From assembly GCA_947473045.1 (NCBI GenBank), contig CANJCO010000003.1, positions 62,001 to 126,000 on the forward strand: 64,000 nucleotides of DNA, written 5' to 3'. Positions 52,228 through 60,787 of this stretch are shown here, one piece after another (positions within the stretch are counted from its first letter, which is position 1; every line of letters starts with the position of its first letter). The notes beneath the pieces were generated by a model. The model was not told the DNA's origin. It worked only from the letters and a program-made list of their open reading frames with translations, and searched no databases. Position numbers and translations under genes: made by a program. This stretch comes from Myxococcales bacterium (GTDB lineage Bacteria; Myxococcota_A; Polyangia; Polyangiales; Polyangiaceae).

Positions 52228-52602
52228 CTACCGGATCGCCTTGGCGATCTTCTCGAGCAGCTCCGGCATCTTGAAGGGCTTGGCGATGTAGTGCCTCGCG
52301 CCTGCGTTGATGCCCTGAATCACGTCGAGGGCGCCCGTCTTCGCCGTCAGGAAGATGATCGGGATGGCCTTGTAAGCCTCGTTCGACTTCAAGTGGTGGG
52401 CGAGATCCACGCCGCTGGCGCCGGGCATCATCACGTCGCTCAGAATGAGGTTGGGCAGCGGCATGGTCTCGAGCATGCGCAGGGCGGCGGCGACGTCGCT
52501 GGCCAGATGAACTTTGTACAGGCCTTCGAGCTGGCGCTGAAGAAGCGTACGGACGGTGTCGTCGTCCTCGATGACCAGAATGCTCTTGTTCGTTGCGGCC
52601 AT
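52228..52602 (-). CDS. Stand-alone CheY-like receiver protein
   Basis: The ATG at 52602 gives 124 residues (a TTG three bases earlier is possible). The whole protein is one receiver domain: acidic residues in 'VIEDDDTV', phospho-acceptor Asp56 in 'LILSDVMMPG', Thr87 in 'IFLTAKTG' and Lys108 in 'YIAKPF'. There is no output domain, so it acts by protein contact, as CheY does. Its partner kinase is unknown; the nearest is the REC-kinase at 53275 on the opposite strand, with the FKBP gene in between. The position between an isomerase and lnt in one operon is unusual for a CheY-type protein. Confidence 0.9.
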   Translation of the reverse strand: MAATNKSILVIEDDDTVRTLLQRQLEGLYKVHLASDVAAALRMLETMPLPNLILSDVMMPGASGVDLAHHLKSNEAYKAIPIIFLTAKTGALDVIQGINAGARHYIAKPFKMPELLEKIAKAIR

Positions 52603-52606
52603 CAAA

Positions 52607-53167
52607 CTAGCGCTGCTGCGCAGTCGGAGGATTGATCTTCAGCAATTCGATCTCGAACACGAGATCGCTGCGCGCGGGAATCTTGGGCGGGCGGCCCGCT
52701 TCGCCGTAGGCCATCGCGTAGGGAATAACGAGCTTGCGCTTTCCGCCGACCTTCATGCCGACGACGCCCTGATCCCAGCCCACGATGACGCTGCCGGCGC
52801 CGAGCTTGAAGTCGAAAGGCGCGTTGCGGTCGCGCGAGCTGTCGAACTTGCTTCCGTCTTTGAGCGTGCCTGTATAATGCACGCTTACGACATCACCCGT
52901 TTTTGCCGGAGCACCGGCGCCCGGCGCGAGGTCGATTTTCTGCAAATTTGCCTCGCCCGCGGGGGCACTTCCAGCGCCGGGTGCCGGCGCGGGCGCCTGC
53001 GGCCGAACGCCGGGGGGCGGAGCTGCCGATGCGCTCGGGGGCGTGCGCGGCGCCGCAGCGGCCACAGGGGTCTCCGATGCAATCGGCTCCGGCGAAGGGG
53101 GCGCCGTCAGTTTCGAGCAGGCTGCGATACTAAACGCGATGGCAGGGAGTAGCAGGAGGGCTCGCAT
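52607..53167 (-). CDS. FKBP-type peptidyl-prolyl isomerase lipoprotein
   Basis: The ATG at 53167 gives 186 residues; a GTG twelve bases earlier is possible. The signal '[17 protein letters not shown]' has Cys17 as lipid site. A long Pro/Ala linker (about 20-75) leads to a single FKBP domain (about 78-186): '[37 protein letters not shown]', '[29 protein letters not shown]' and '[14 protein letters not shown]'. The Tyr, Asp, Phe, Trp and Tyr of the active site appear conserved. It should aid folding of envelope proteins. The gap to the receiver gene is 4 bases, so the isomerase, receiver and lnt are co-transcribed. Confidence 0.92.
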   Translation of the reverse strand: MRALLLLPAIAFSIAACSKLTAPPSPEPIASETPVAAAAPRTPPSASAAPPPGVRPQAPAPAPGAGSAPAGEANLQKIDLAPGAGAPAKTGDVVSVHYTGTLKDGSKFDSSRDRNAPFDFKLGAGSVIVGWDQGVVGMKVGGKRKLVIPYAMAYGEAGRPPKIPARSDLVFEIELLKINPPTAQQR

Positions 53168-53274
53168 GAAGCCGCGCACCCTACACCCTGGGAGGCGCGT
53201 TGGTCCAGCGCCGCCGGGCGGCGACGCGCAGCGGCCGCGACTTGCCCTCGCCTGTGGTATCGTGGGGCGCTCTG

Positions 53275-54498
53275 ATGTCCAGAGTCCTTCACATCGAGGA
53301 CGATCCCAAAAATCGCCTGCTCGTGCGCAAGTTGCTCGTCGCCGACGGCCATGAGGTGATCGACGCCGCAGACGGCCTCACCGGGGTTCGGCTCGCGCTC
53401 GCAGACAAGCCCGACCTGATTTTGGTCGACATCAACCTTCCGGGACTCGACGGCTACGAAGTGACCCTCCGACTTCGCACCGAAGCCCGACTTTTGGGGG
53501 TGCCGATCGTCGCAATCACGGCGGAGGGAGACCGCGACACGAGCCTCGCGGTCGGCTGCGACGGTTTCGTGCAGAAGCCGATCGACGCGCGAACGTTCGC
53601 GACGCTCGTGCGCCGCTTTCTCGTGGGTCATCGCGAGCAGAGCGCGTCGTCGCCCGATGCCACGGGCGACCGCCTCCGCGCGCAGAGCGGTCGCATCGTG
53701 GTGCACCTCGAAGAGAAGGTCGCCGAGCTCAGCGCCGCCAACGCACGCCTCCTGCATCTGGATCGGCTGCGCACCGAGTTCTACCGCAACATCTCGCATG
53801 AGCTCGCGACGCCGCTCACCCCGATCGTGGGCTATCTGCGCATGCTCATCGACGAAGAGCTCGGCGGCGTCAGCAAGCCGCAGGCGAAGGCGCTTCGCGC
53901 GATGGACGATTGCGTGCGGCGCCTTCGGGCCATCCTCGACAACGTGATCGACGTCGTGGGCCTCGAGAGCGGTCGCATGCGCTTTTTCAATCGGGACTAT
54001 GATTTCCTCGACACGGTCCGGCGCGCGATCGCCGGACACGCCGACGCGTTCGCCGAGAAGAAGCTCACGCTGCTCGAAGAGCTCCCGCGCGGGCCGCTTC
54101 CGGCCTACGGCGACTCCGATCGACTGCTGCGAGCGCTCGGACAGCTGCTCGACAACGCGGCGAAATTCTCGCCCGACGGCGGCACCGTCGGGATCGGCGT
54201 CTACGCGCTCGATGAGGGGCGGTACGGTGCGGTGGTCGCCGACAGTGGCCCGGGCATTCCAGTGTCACGCGCCGAGCAGGTCTTTGAGCCGTTTTTGCAG
54301 CTCGACGGCTCGCCAACGCGGGCGCACGGCGGAGTCGGCGTCGGGCTCGCGATCGCTCGCAGGGTCGCACGCGGTCTCGGCGGCGACGTGCGCGTCAGCA
54401 ACGGAGCCACGATCGAAGGCGTCACGCTCCGCGGCGCGGCGTTCGCTCTGACGGTCGCAGCGCGTGCCCCGGCGGCCATCGGCGAGCCCCGCGCGTGA
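53275..54498 (+). CDS. Receiver-histidine kinase protein, AsgA-like layout
   Basis: The ATG at 53275 gives 407 residues and starts the domain at '[15 protein letters not shown]'. A CheY-type receiver (1-120) has Asp52 as phospho-acceptor ('[10 protein letters not shown]') and Lys101. A coiled-coil linker (about 138-165) leads to the dimerisation box with His175 in '[17 protein letters not shown]', and an ATPase domain with '[14 protein letters not shown]', 'VADSGPGIP', '[11 protein letters not shown]' and '[19 protein letters not shown]'. All boxes look intact. No membrane segment or sensor domain is present, so the input is probably phosphotransfer to the receiver, as in Myxococcus AsgA. It is coupled by a GTGA overlap to a membrane His-box hydroxylase, an odd partnership. 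Confidence 0.9.
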   Translation: MSRVLHIEDDPKNRLLVRKLLVADGHEVIDAADGLTGVRLALADKPDLILVDINLPGLDGYEVTLRLRTEARLLGVPIVAITAEGDRDTSLAVGCDGFVQKPIDARTFATLVRRFLVGHREQSASSPDATGDRLRAQSGRIVVHLEEKVAELSAANARLLHLDRLRTEFYRNISHELATPLTPIVGYLRMLIDEELGGVSKPQAKALRAMDDCVRRLRAILDNVIDVVGLESGRMRFFNRDYDFLDTVRRAIAGHADAFAEKKLTLLEELPRGPLPAYGDSDRLLRALGQLLDNAAKFSPDGGTVGIGVYALDEGRYGAVVADSGPGIPVSRAEQVFEPFLQLDGSPTRAHGGVGVGLAIARRVARGLGGDVRVSNGATIEGVTLRGAAFALTVAARAPAAIGEPRA

Positions 54499-55217
54499 GC
54501 GGGGCGCGGATGCTCGGCGCTGATGACGCCCTGGCCGACGACAGCGTCGTGCTGGTCCGCGACGGCGCGCCCGTCACGCGCGCCCAATTTCGGGCCGAGG
54601 CGCTCGCGACGATCCCCGCGTCGTATGCGCCTGCGCTCCACCTGCTCGCGCTTTCGCTTCCAGGTCTGGTCGTCGCGGCCGCGGCGCTGCTGCTCGTGCG
54701 CGCGCCGACGCCAATCGATGCGTGGCTGGTGCCGCTTGTGGTGATGGCGTGCAACGCCGCCGAGTGGCGCATGCACAAGCACACGATGCACGTGCCTGCG
54801 ACCAGGGCCGCGGCGCTGTTCGACGCGCATACTTGCCTGCATCACCGCCTGTACATGACCGACTCGATGGCCATTCGCGAACGACGCGAGCTGCGCTTCG
54901 TGCTGCTGCCCAGCTACAGCGTCGCGCTGCTGCTCGCTGCGGTCGCGCCGTTTGCCGGGGCAGCCGCCTGGTTTGGTCAGCGCAACGCGGCGTGCCTGCT
55001 CATCGCGACCGTGGCGGTCTACGCCCTAAGCTACGAGTGGCTGCACGTGGCGTGTCACCTGCCGCGCGACCACTTTGTCGGCCGTCTTCCGTGGGTGCGC
55101 GTGGTGCGCGAACGCCACGCCATCCATCATGATCCGCGCCTGATGCAGCGATGGAACATGAACATCACCTTGCCGCTGTGGGATTGGGTTCGCGGATCGG
55201 TTTGGCGCGGAGATTGA
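54495..55217 (+). CDS. Membrane fatty-acid hydroxylase/sterol-desaturase-like protein
   Basis: The product has 240 residues and a GTG start overlapping the kinase stop. Membrane helices are predicted at about 45-68, 74-90, 137-160 and 163-182. The His boxes that bind a di-iron centre are present: HKHTMH (94-99), HTCLHH (112-117), the pair His184/His188 ('EWLHVACH') and 'RERHAIHH' (His208, His211, His212), near the fatty-acid hydroxylase/desaturase consensus of HxxxH, HxxHH and HxxHH. The N-terminal 40 residues are polar ('DDALADDSVVLVRDGAPVTRAQF'). It should hydroxylate a lipid at the inner membrane. The tight coupling to a signalling kinase suggests that both act in one lipid-linked response. 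Confidence 0.78.
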   Translation: MSGARMLGADDALADDSVVLVRDGAPVTRAQFRAEALATIPASYAPALHLLALSLPGLVVAAAALLLVRAPTPIDAWLVPLVVMACNAAEWRMHKHTMHVPATRAAALFDAHTCLHHRLYMTDSMAIRERRELRFVLLPSYSVALLLAAVAPFAGAAAWFGQRNAACLLIATVAVYALSYEWLHVACHLPRDHFVGRLPWVRVVRERHAIHHDPRLMQRWNMNITLPLWDWVRGSVWRGD

Positions 55218-55226
55218 ACGCGCCGA

Positions 55227-55256
55227 TTGCCCCCCAACGCCGCGCGCTGGTAGCCT
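55227..55256 (+). promoter_or_regulatory. Candidate promoter of lipoprotein operon
   Basis: TTGCCC at 55227-55232 and TAGCCT at 55251-55256 are separated by 18 bases, a plausible vegetative -35/-10 pair, 12 bases before the ATG at 55268. The leader would be very short. The call rests on sequence similarity alone. Confidence 0.3.
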
Positions 55257-55267
55257 TTCATCTGAGC

Positions 55268-55723
55268 ATGCGAATCTTGATTGGCTTGGCGCTTTGTTGT
55301 TTTGCGTTCGCTGGATGCGGCAGTTCTGGAGACGCGAACTCCGCGCCGCCTCCTCTGCCGTTCGCGTTTCTCGACGCGGGCGATCCCGAGGCCGGCACAG
55401 AGCGATATCTGCCTGATCTCACGCAAGCGGAGCGCGAAACGCTCTGCGACTGGGCCGCTGGCACGATGGGCGGCTACGGCAAGGTGACCGCATGCAACGG
55501 CGCTACGGTGGTCAACTTCAAGAGCCGCGCGGCGTGTTTGGCGCAGTACCTGGGAGCCTGCACCACCGTCACGGTGCTCGAATACGAGGCGTGCATCAAG
55601 CTGGTGGGCGCCGACGTGTGCAGCGACGCGCTCTACAAAGCGCCGGAATGTTACGGCATCGAAAAATGCATCGGCAAGCTCGACGGCGGACCGCCTCCCG
55701 AGCCCTCGACGGACGGAGGTTGA
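55268..55723 (+). CDS. Small Cys-containing lipoprotein
   Basis: The ATG at 55268 gives 151 residues. The signal 'MRILIGLALCCFAFAGC' has lipobox Cys17. The mature domain has eight or more Cys in order: 'LCDWAAGTMGGYGKVTACNG', 'AACLAQYLGACTTVTV', 'YEACIKLVGADVCSDALYKAPECYGIEKC'. The 'C....................C' pairs and the helical 'TQAERETLCDWA' opening are found in other myxobacterial lipoproteins. It is the first gene of an operon: the metzincin gene begins one base after the stop, with GGAGG as ribosome site. Function unknown. Confidence 0.72.
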   Translation: MRILIGLALCCFAFAGCGSSGDANSAPPPLPFAFLDAGDPEAGTERYLPDLTQAERETLCDWAAGTMGGYGKVTACNGATVVNFKSRAACLAQYLGACTTVTVLEYEACIKLVGADVCSDALYKAPECYGIEKCIGKLDGGPPPEPSTDGG

Positions 55724-55724
55724 C

Positions 55725-57260
55725 GTGAAACGAACCCTTGGCGCTGCAATCGCAGCGACGCTCTGCGCGTGCGGCTCCGATCCGGCGCCGGTCGCTCCCG
55801 ATCCGAGCGGCTTTTCGGCCGACGATCCGACCGCTGCTACTACCGACGCGATGTCCGCGGAGCTCGCGCGCGACCTGTCGATAGCCGAGGTCGCCGTCTA
55901 CCAGGCCGTCAAGGTCTCGCTGGCGAAGGACGGAAAACCGGGTGATCGGGTCATTGGCGGGACGGGCGGCAAGCTCGTCCCGCTCGTTGCCGGTCGCGGC
56001 GCGCTTTTGCGGGTCTTCGTGAATCCGTCGACGACCTGGAAGCCGGCGCCCGTTACCGCGCGCGTCAAGGTGCAGCTCGTCGGCCCCGCGGGCACCGAAA
56101 CTCGTGTATTTTACACCAAAAAGACTGTCACGAACGCGGCCTCCACGGACGACGATATCGACTCCACAATCAACATCGACCTTCCCGGAGACGCGCTGCG
56201 CCCCGGAGCGACCTTTGGCGTCGTTCTGAGTCAGGTCGGCGGCGCGCGGGCCTCGGGCGCCGACAGCGCGCGGTATCCTCAGGACGGATCGCTGGGCGAC
56301 ATGCAGGTCAACGGCGGCGGCGACGTTGTGAAGGTGGTCATCGTGCCCATGGCGTACGACGCCGACAAGTCGGGCCGCCTTCCCGACACCGGGGACGCGC
56401 AGCTCAAGCTGCTGCGCGATCGATTTTACAGGCTTTATCCCGCGGCGAACATCGACTTTGAGGTCCGCGAACCGGTCTCGTGGACGCAGGCAATCTCGGG
56501 CGGTGGCGCGGGGTTCGACAACGCGCTCAAGTTTATCTCGAGCCTCCGCCAGAAGGACAACGCCCCGGTAGAGGCTTATTACTACGGTGCATTCGAGCCC
56601 GCGGCGACCTTTGGCGCGTTCTGCCAAAGCGGGTGCATCACGGGGCTGTCGGGAGTAGGCACTCCCGCGAGCGTCGGAATCGGTTACGCCGGCGAAGATA
56701 GCGCGATTACGGCGGCTCACGAAGTCGGTCACGCGCACGGCCTCGACCACGCACCGTTTTGCGGAGCGCAGGGGCCCGGCAATTATTGGCCCTCCGACGC
56801 GTCTCACGCCGGCGCCCACATCGGCACATGGGGATACGACGCCGTAGACAAGCGGCTCCTCGACCCGGCGAAATATACCGATTTGATGAGCTATTGTCCC
56901 ACTAACTGGATTAGCGACTTCCACTACGGCCGGCTCTTCGATCGCGTCAAAGGCGATAACCGGTACTTCGCCGATGCGCACGGCCCGGTCGCTGCCTGGC
57001 GCACGCTGCGGATCGCGACCGACGGCCGCGGCGCGAGTTGGGACGAGACGGCCGTTACGCAGCCGTGGGTGATGCGGGGGGAGCCTCGCAAGGTCGCCGT
57101 GCGGATGGCCGACGGGAGCCTCTCGGAGCTGGCTGCGTTTTTCTTTCCGTACGATCACCTGCCGGGAGGCCTGCTCATGTTTCCCGAGAGCGCGATCGCC
57201 AGCGCCCGATCCGTGAACGTCGTCGAACTGGGTCGCGAGATCGCGGTCAGCCTTCGCTGA
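55725..57260 (+). CDS. Metzincin-type metallopeptidase lipoprotein
   Basis: The product has 511 residues and a GTG start; GGAGG lies six bases before it. The signal 'MKRTLGAAIAATLCAC' has lipobox Cys16. Residues 50-200 form a beta-rich N-domain. The zinc motif is HEVGHAHGLDH at 332-342 (HExxHxxGxxH), followed by a Met-turn in 'TDLMSYCPTNWISDFHYGRLF', a pattern shared with M66-like and related bacterial metzincins. A C-terminal beta domain follows ('KVAVRMADGSLSELAAFFFPYD'). It should be a surface or periplasmic protease. It is in an operon with a Cys-rich lipoprotein and a SUMF1-like protein, which follows after 2 bases. Confidence 0.85.
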   Translation: MKRTLGAAIAATLCACGSDPAPVAPDPSGFSADDPTAATTDAMSAELARDLSIAEVAVYQAVKVSLAKDGKPGDRVIGGTGGKLVPLVAGRGALLRVFVNPSTTWKPAPVTARVKVQLVGPAGTETRVFYTKKTVTNAASTDDDIDSTINIDLPGDALRPGATFGVVLSQVGGARASGADSARYPQDGSLGDMQVNGGGDVVKVVIVPMAYDADKSGRLPDTGDAQLKLLRDRFYRLYPAANIDFEVREPVSWTQAISGGGAGFDNALKFISSLRQKDNAPVEAYYYGAFEPAATFGAFCQSGCITGLSGVGTPASVGIGYAGEDSAITAAHEVGHAHGLDHAPFCGAQGPGNYWPSDASHAGAHIGTWGYDAVDKRLLDPAKYTDLMSYCPTNWISDFHYGRLFDRVKGDNRYFADAHGPVAAWRTLRIATDGRGASWDETAVTQPWVMRGEPRKVAVRMADGSLSELAAFFFPYDHLPGGLLMFPESAIASARSVNVVELGREIAVSLR

Positions 57261-57262
57261 TC

Positions 57263-58153
57263 GTGCGCGCCTCGGCCCGCGTTGTTCGTCTCACAGCGCT
57301 GGCTGCGCTGGCGCTGCCTGCCATATCGCTTTGTTGGGCGGAGCCTGCGCGGCGCTCGCCGGCTACCCGCCTCGCGCCCGGAAGCCCCGGCACGCTCGCG
57401 CACGCGATCGCGAGCTACCACCCGCGGCATGCAACGCCGCGCCGGGTCGAAGAAGGCGTGCTGCCCGCGGCCGCCGCGGCGGCGCGATGCCCGGTCGACA
57501 TGGCCGACGTCGAGCATCGCTTCTGCGTGGATATTTACGAGGGCTCCCTCGACGAGATCGCCCCTGAAGGCACGGCGTCGGCGCACTCGCCGTACGCGTC
57601 GCCCGACGAGCAACACATGTATATCGCACGCAGTGTCGCCGGCGTGGTGCCCCAGGCCTACGTGAGCGGCGCGCAAGCACTGGCCGCCTGCTCCGCCGCG
57701 GGGAAGCGGCTGTGTCAACCGGTCGAGTGGCGGCAGGCGTGCGGCGGCACGGTCGGATACGTCTACCCGTACGGTCCGAGGCACGTGCCGGGGCGCTGCA
57801 ACGATCGGGGGCGGCCGCCGATGCTCCTGCTGCATCCGCCGGCGCCTGCCGAAAGAGGGGGACCGCGGTGGCAGGGGTGGAACATGGACGACCTCAACGA
57901 TCCGGAAGCCAACCGCCTCGAAGGCACGGTCGCCCCGACGGGGGCCTATTCAGGCTGCGTGAGCGATATCGGCGTGCACGACATGGTCGGAAACCTTCAC
58001 GAGTGGACGGCGGATCCGAACGGCACGTTCCAAGGCGGGTACTACCTCGATACCGCACAAAACGGCGAAGGTTGCGCCTACCGCACCGCCGCCCACCACT
58101 TCGCGTATCACGACTACTCTACCGGTTTTCGGTGCTGCCGCGATCCGGAATAG
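57263..58153 (+). CDS. SUMF1/FGE-fold secreted protein
   Basis: The GTG at 57263 gives 296 residues; the leader 'ASARVVRLTALAALALPAISLCWAEPA' is a signal peptide. The mature domain has the formylglycine-generating-enzyme layout: 'AACSAAGKRLCQPVEWRQACGGTVGYVYPYG' in place of RLPTEAEWEYAARGG, 'GAYSGCVSDIGVHDMVGNLHEWTADPNGTFQGGYY' and 'STGFRCCRDPE' at the end. The Cys pair in 'FRCC' is notable, but the copper-binding Cys pair of true FGE is not evident, so catalysis is uncertain. It is the third gene of the lipoprotein/metzincin operon, 2 bases after it. A modifying or binding role for the partner proteins is possible. Confidence 0.78.
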   Translation: MRASARVVRLTALAALALPAISLCWAEPARRSPATRLAPGSPGTLAHAIASYHPRHATPRRVEEGVLPAAAAAARCPVDMADVEHRFCVDIYEGSLDEIAPEGTASAHSPYASPDEQHMYIARSVAGVVPQAYVSGAQALAACSAAGKRLCQPVEWRQACGGTVGYVYPYGPRHVPGRCNDRGRPPMLLLHPPAPAERGGPRWQGWNMDDLNDPEANRLEGTVAPTGAYSGCVSDIGVHDMVGNLHEWTADPNGTFQGGYYLDTAQNGEGCAYRTAAHHFAYHDYSTGFRCCRDPE

Positions 58154-58157
58154 TGGC

Positions 58158-59537
58158 CTATTGGCAGGCGTCTTTCCCCTTCGGAAATGCCGTTCGGTAG
58201 TCGACGAGGGTCTGCACGCACAGGTGCGCGCCGGTCGAGTAAGTTGGCATTCCGGTGTCGGCGGTGTCGCCACCCGAATATCCCACGACGGTGCCCGCCG
58301 GATAGATATGTCCCACGCTCGTCGCGAGCTGGTGTTGCGGCCGCAAGTGCACGAATCGAAAACTCTCGCCTGTGACGAGATCGACGAACTCGGGCATGTA
58401 GCCCCACGCGTAGACCCCTGTTTTGTAGAGCTTGGAGTCGTGGCGAACGATCACCTCGGTGTCGTGTTTTACGCCCAGATCGGTATCCCACCAGCCGTTG
58501 CTGAGCACCGGTCCGTACGTGAGTGCCGTGTTCCACCATTGCTCGTTCGCGCACGACAGCGCACCGACGCAGTAGTCGGGCGTGCCCGCCGGCATGGCCT
58601 TGCAGCCGTGGGCGCACAAGGCGGCCGCTGGCGAGCCGCCCTTGGCCACGCACGAATACAGCACGCTGGACGATCCGATGATGCCGTCGGCGCCGCAGTA
58701 CGATCCAACGCCAGGGCAGGAGAGGGCGCGGGCCATGTCGAAAGCGCCGCCGACGCTGATCGGTACGATGTCGCGCACAACGTCAGCGCTGGCCGTTTCA
58801 GGCAAACCGGCCAGGGGGATGCCGCCTGGATCGCCGAGTGGCTGAATGATGCCGAATCGTCCGATCGCGTAAGCTCCGCCCGAGACGACGTGAAGCTGCG
58901 ACCACACGTCGTAGTCCTTGAAGGCCGGAGGCGCGCCGATGTCGAGCGCTGCGCCAAACGCGTGCATCCCGCCAAACGCGTCGAGCACCCAGCCTCCGTC
59001 GACTGTCCCCGCGCCCGACATGTGAACATCGAGACCGCGGGCTGCGCCGATGCTGGTCCACCCGGCGTCAAGCGGGGCGGCTGCGCCAAAAGCGTGAATG
59101 CGCCCATCGCGGTCGAGAACGTACCCGCTCTGCTGGTCTGACAGCACGACCAGCGCGCGCGCGGAATCGCTCTGCGAAGCGTAGCGGCTGGCGATCGCCG
59201 GAGCCCGGCCGAAGGCGTGAATCGCTCCGAACGCGTCGAGCACCCATCCACCGGAGCCGTCGGCAAGCGCCACGAGCGCGCGTGCGATGTCTTTGGCCGG
59301 CCACGCAGGCGCCCCGCCGGTGTCGAGCTTCACCCCGCCGAACGCCACGATCGTCCCGTCGGCTTCGAGGAGCACGCCACCGGAAGGTTGTGCCGGCCCA
59401 AGCCGCGGCGCTGCGTCGGCGGGCGCCGGGGCGCTGGGCGGCGGCGGGCTCGCCGAGCCTTCAATCGCGTCGCCTGCGCTGCATGCCGCGAGCGTGATGA
59501 GCACTGCCGAAGCGCACACAATCGCGACAGACTTCAT
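58158..59537 (-). CDS. Lipoprotein with propeller repeats and degenerate M23-like domain
   Basis: The product has 459 residues. The signal 'MKSVAIVCASAVLITLAAC' has lipobox Cys19. Residues 55-250 hold repeats of the form 'GG.VLDAFG.IHAFG' ('GGWVLDAFGAIHAFG', 'SGYVLDRDGRIHAFG', 'GGWVLDAFGGMHAFG'), like beta-propeller blades. A Cys module follows, then a C-terminal part with 'HLRPQHQLATSVGHIYPAGTVVGYSGG' and 'TGAHLCVQTL'. That resembles M23 endopeptidases, where 'TGxHLHxE' binds zinc; here the second His is a Cys (HLC), so activity may be lost or altered. The repeats could bind cell-wall glycan. It converges with the SUMF1-like gene, with a 4-base gap. Confidence 0.7.
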   Translation of the reverse strand: MKSVAIVCASAVLITLAACSAGDAIEGSASPPPPSAPAPADAAPRLGPAQPSGGVLLEADGTIVAFGGVKLDTGGAPAWPAKDIARALVALADGSGGWVLDAFGAIHAFGRAPAIASRYASQSDSARALVVLSDQQSGYVLDRDGRIHAFGAAAPLDAGWTSIGAARGLDVHMSGAGTVDGGWVLDAFGGMHAFGAALDIGAPPAFKDYDVWSQLHVVSGGAYAIGRFGIIQPLGDPGGIPLAGLPETASADVVRDIVPISVGGAFDMARALSCPGVGSYCGADGIIGSSSVLYSCVAKGGSPAAALCAHGCKAMPAGTPDYCVGALSCANEQWWNTALTYGPVLSNGWWDTDLGVKHDTEVIVRHDSKLYKTGVYAWGYMPEFVDLVTGESFRFVHLRPQHQLATSVGHIYPAGTVVGYSGGDTADTGMPTYSTGAHLCVQTLVDYRTAFPKGKDACQ

Positions 59538-59623
59538 GGACGAAACGGTACAGCAACATCGTCCCCAACGAAAAGTGCGCCAAATAGGCGCCTCCGTTCG
59601 CGATCGCGTGCGAAGGTCGGGGC

Positions 59624-60745
59624 GTGACGCGAGCCCACACTATGCGCGTGTATCTCGACTGGAACGCGACCTCGCAGCCGCTGCCCGAGGTGATTGACGC
59701 GATGATGGCAGCCGCGCGCTCTGCGTGGGCGAACCCGTCGAGCGTGCACGGCGATGGCAGGGCCGCGCGCGCAGTCGTCGAGGCCGCGAGGGCGGAGGTC
59801 GGCGCGCTCGCCAGCGCAAATCCGCGCGACGTCGTGTTCACGGCAGGGGCTACCGAATCGAACAACCTCGCGCTCGTCTCCGCGATGCACGCACGGCAGG
59901 GGCGACTCATCACGAGCCGGCTCGAGCATCCGTCGATCACGCGCGTAGCGGAGCGCTACGAAGCCGAGGGGCGTACCCGGTGGTTGCGCGTGCTCGGATG
60001 CGGCACCGTCGATCTGGAAGACCTCGAGCGTGCGCTGGCCGAAGCGCCTGCGGCGGCCATCGCCATGCAGGCGGTGAATCACGAGACGGGCATGATTCAG
60101 CCGGTAGCCGAGGTGGTCGCGCTGGCCAAATTGGCCGACGCGTGGGTGCACGTAGACGCTGCGCAGGCGTTCGGGAAGGTCGACGATATCGCCGGCGACG
60201 CGCACTCCCGCAGCATCGCCCCGCACAAATTTCGCGGACCCAAAGGCATCGGCGCGCTTGTCTTGCGACCGTTCACGAAGCTCACCGCCGTGCTCGTCGG
60301 CGGCGCGCAGGAGCGCGGCGTCCGCCCTGGCACCGTCGACGCGGCGCTCGCGGCCGGCTTCGGCGCCGCTGCACGCCACGCGCTCACGGGGCCGGCACGG
60401 TTCCGCGCGGTCGCCGCCAGACGCGACCGATTTGAAGCCGCGCTCGTCGCGCTCGGCGCAGCCGTCAACGGCGCAGGTGCGCGCGCCCCGCACGTGTCGA
60501 GCCTCGCGTGGCAGGGTTGGCGGGGGCCGGAGCTCGTGGCGGCTCTCGACCTCGAAGGCGTGAGCTGCTCGAGCGGCAGCGCATGCAGCGCCGGAACAGC
60601 GGAGCCTTCGCCGGTGATCAGCGCCATGAGCAACGCCGTCGTGGCCGGATCGAGCGTGCGCGTTTCGATGGGCGATGCGACGACCGATGACGAGCTTGCG
60701 CGGGCCGAACGCGCATTTGCTTCGGTGGTTTCGCGCGTGAAGTGA
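59624..60745 (+). CDS. Cysteine desulfurase (NifS/IscS-like)
   Basis: From GTG 59624, with AAGG seven bases upstream, the product has 373 residues; ATG 59642 ('MRVYLDWNATS') is an equally good domain start. This PLP enzyme moves sulfur from cysteine for Fe-S and thiolated-tRNA synthesis. Motifs are 'YLDWNATSQPLPEVIDAM', 'FTAGATESNNLAL', 'AVNHETGMIQPV', the PLP-binding Lys in 'SIAPHKFRGPKGIGAL', and the catalytic Cys loop 'SSGSACSAGTAEPSPVI'. The length fits NifS/IscS. No iscU or other assembly gene lies beside it, so its partner is unknown. The several Fe-S proteins in this window would need this pathway. Confidence 0.9.
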   Translation: MTRAHTMRVYLDWNATSQPLPEVIDAMMAAARSAWANPSSVHGDGRAARAVVEAARAEVGALASANPRDVVFTAGATESNNLALVSAMHARQGRLITSRLEHPSITRVAERYEAEGRTRWLRVLGCGTVDLEDLERALAEAPAAAIAMQAVNHETGMIQPVAEVVALAKLADAWVHVDAAQAFGKVDDIAGDAHSRSIAPHKFRGPKGIGALVLRPFTKLTAVLVGGAQERGVRPGTVDAALAAGFGAAARHALTGPARFRAVAARRDRFEAALVALGAAVNGAGARAPHVSSLAWQGWRGPELVAALDLEGVSCSSGSACSAGTAEPSPVISAMSNAVVAGSSVRVSMGDATTDDELARAERAFASVVSRVK

Positions 60746-60787
60746 AACCTCACGCGAACGCACCTTATGTAACGTCTCAAATGCGAC

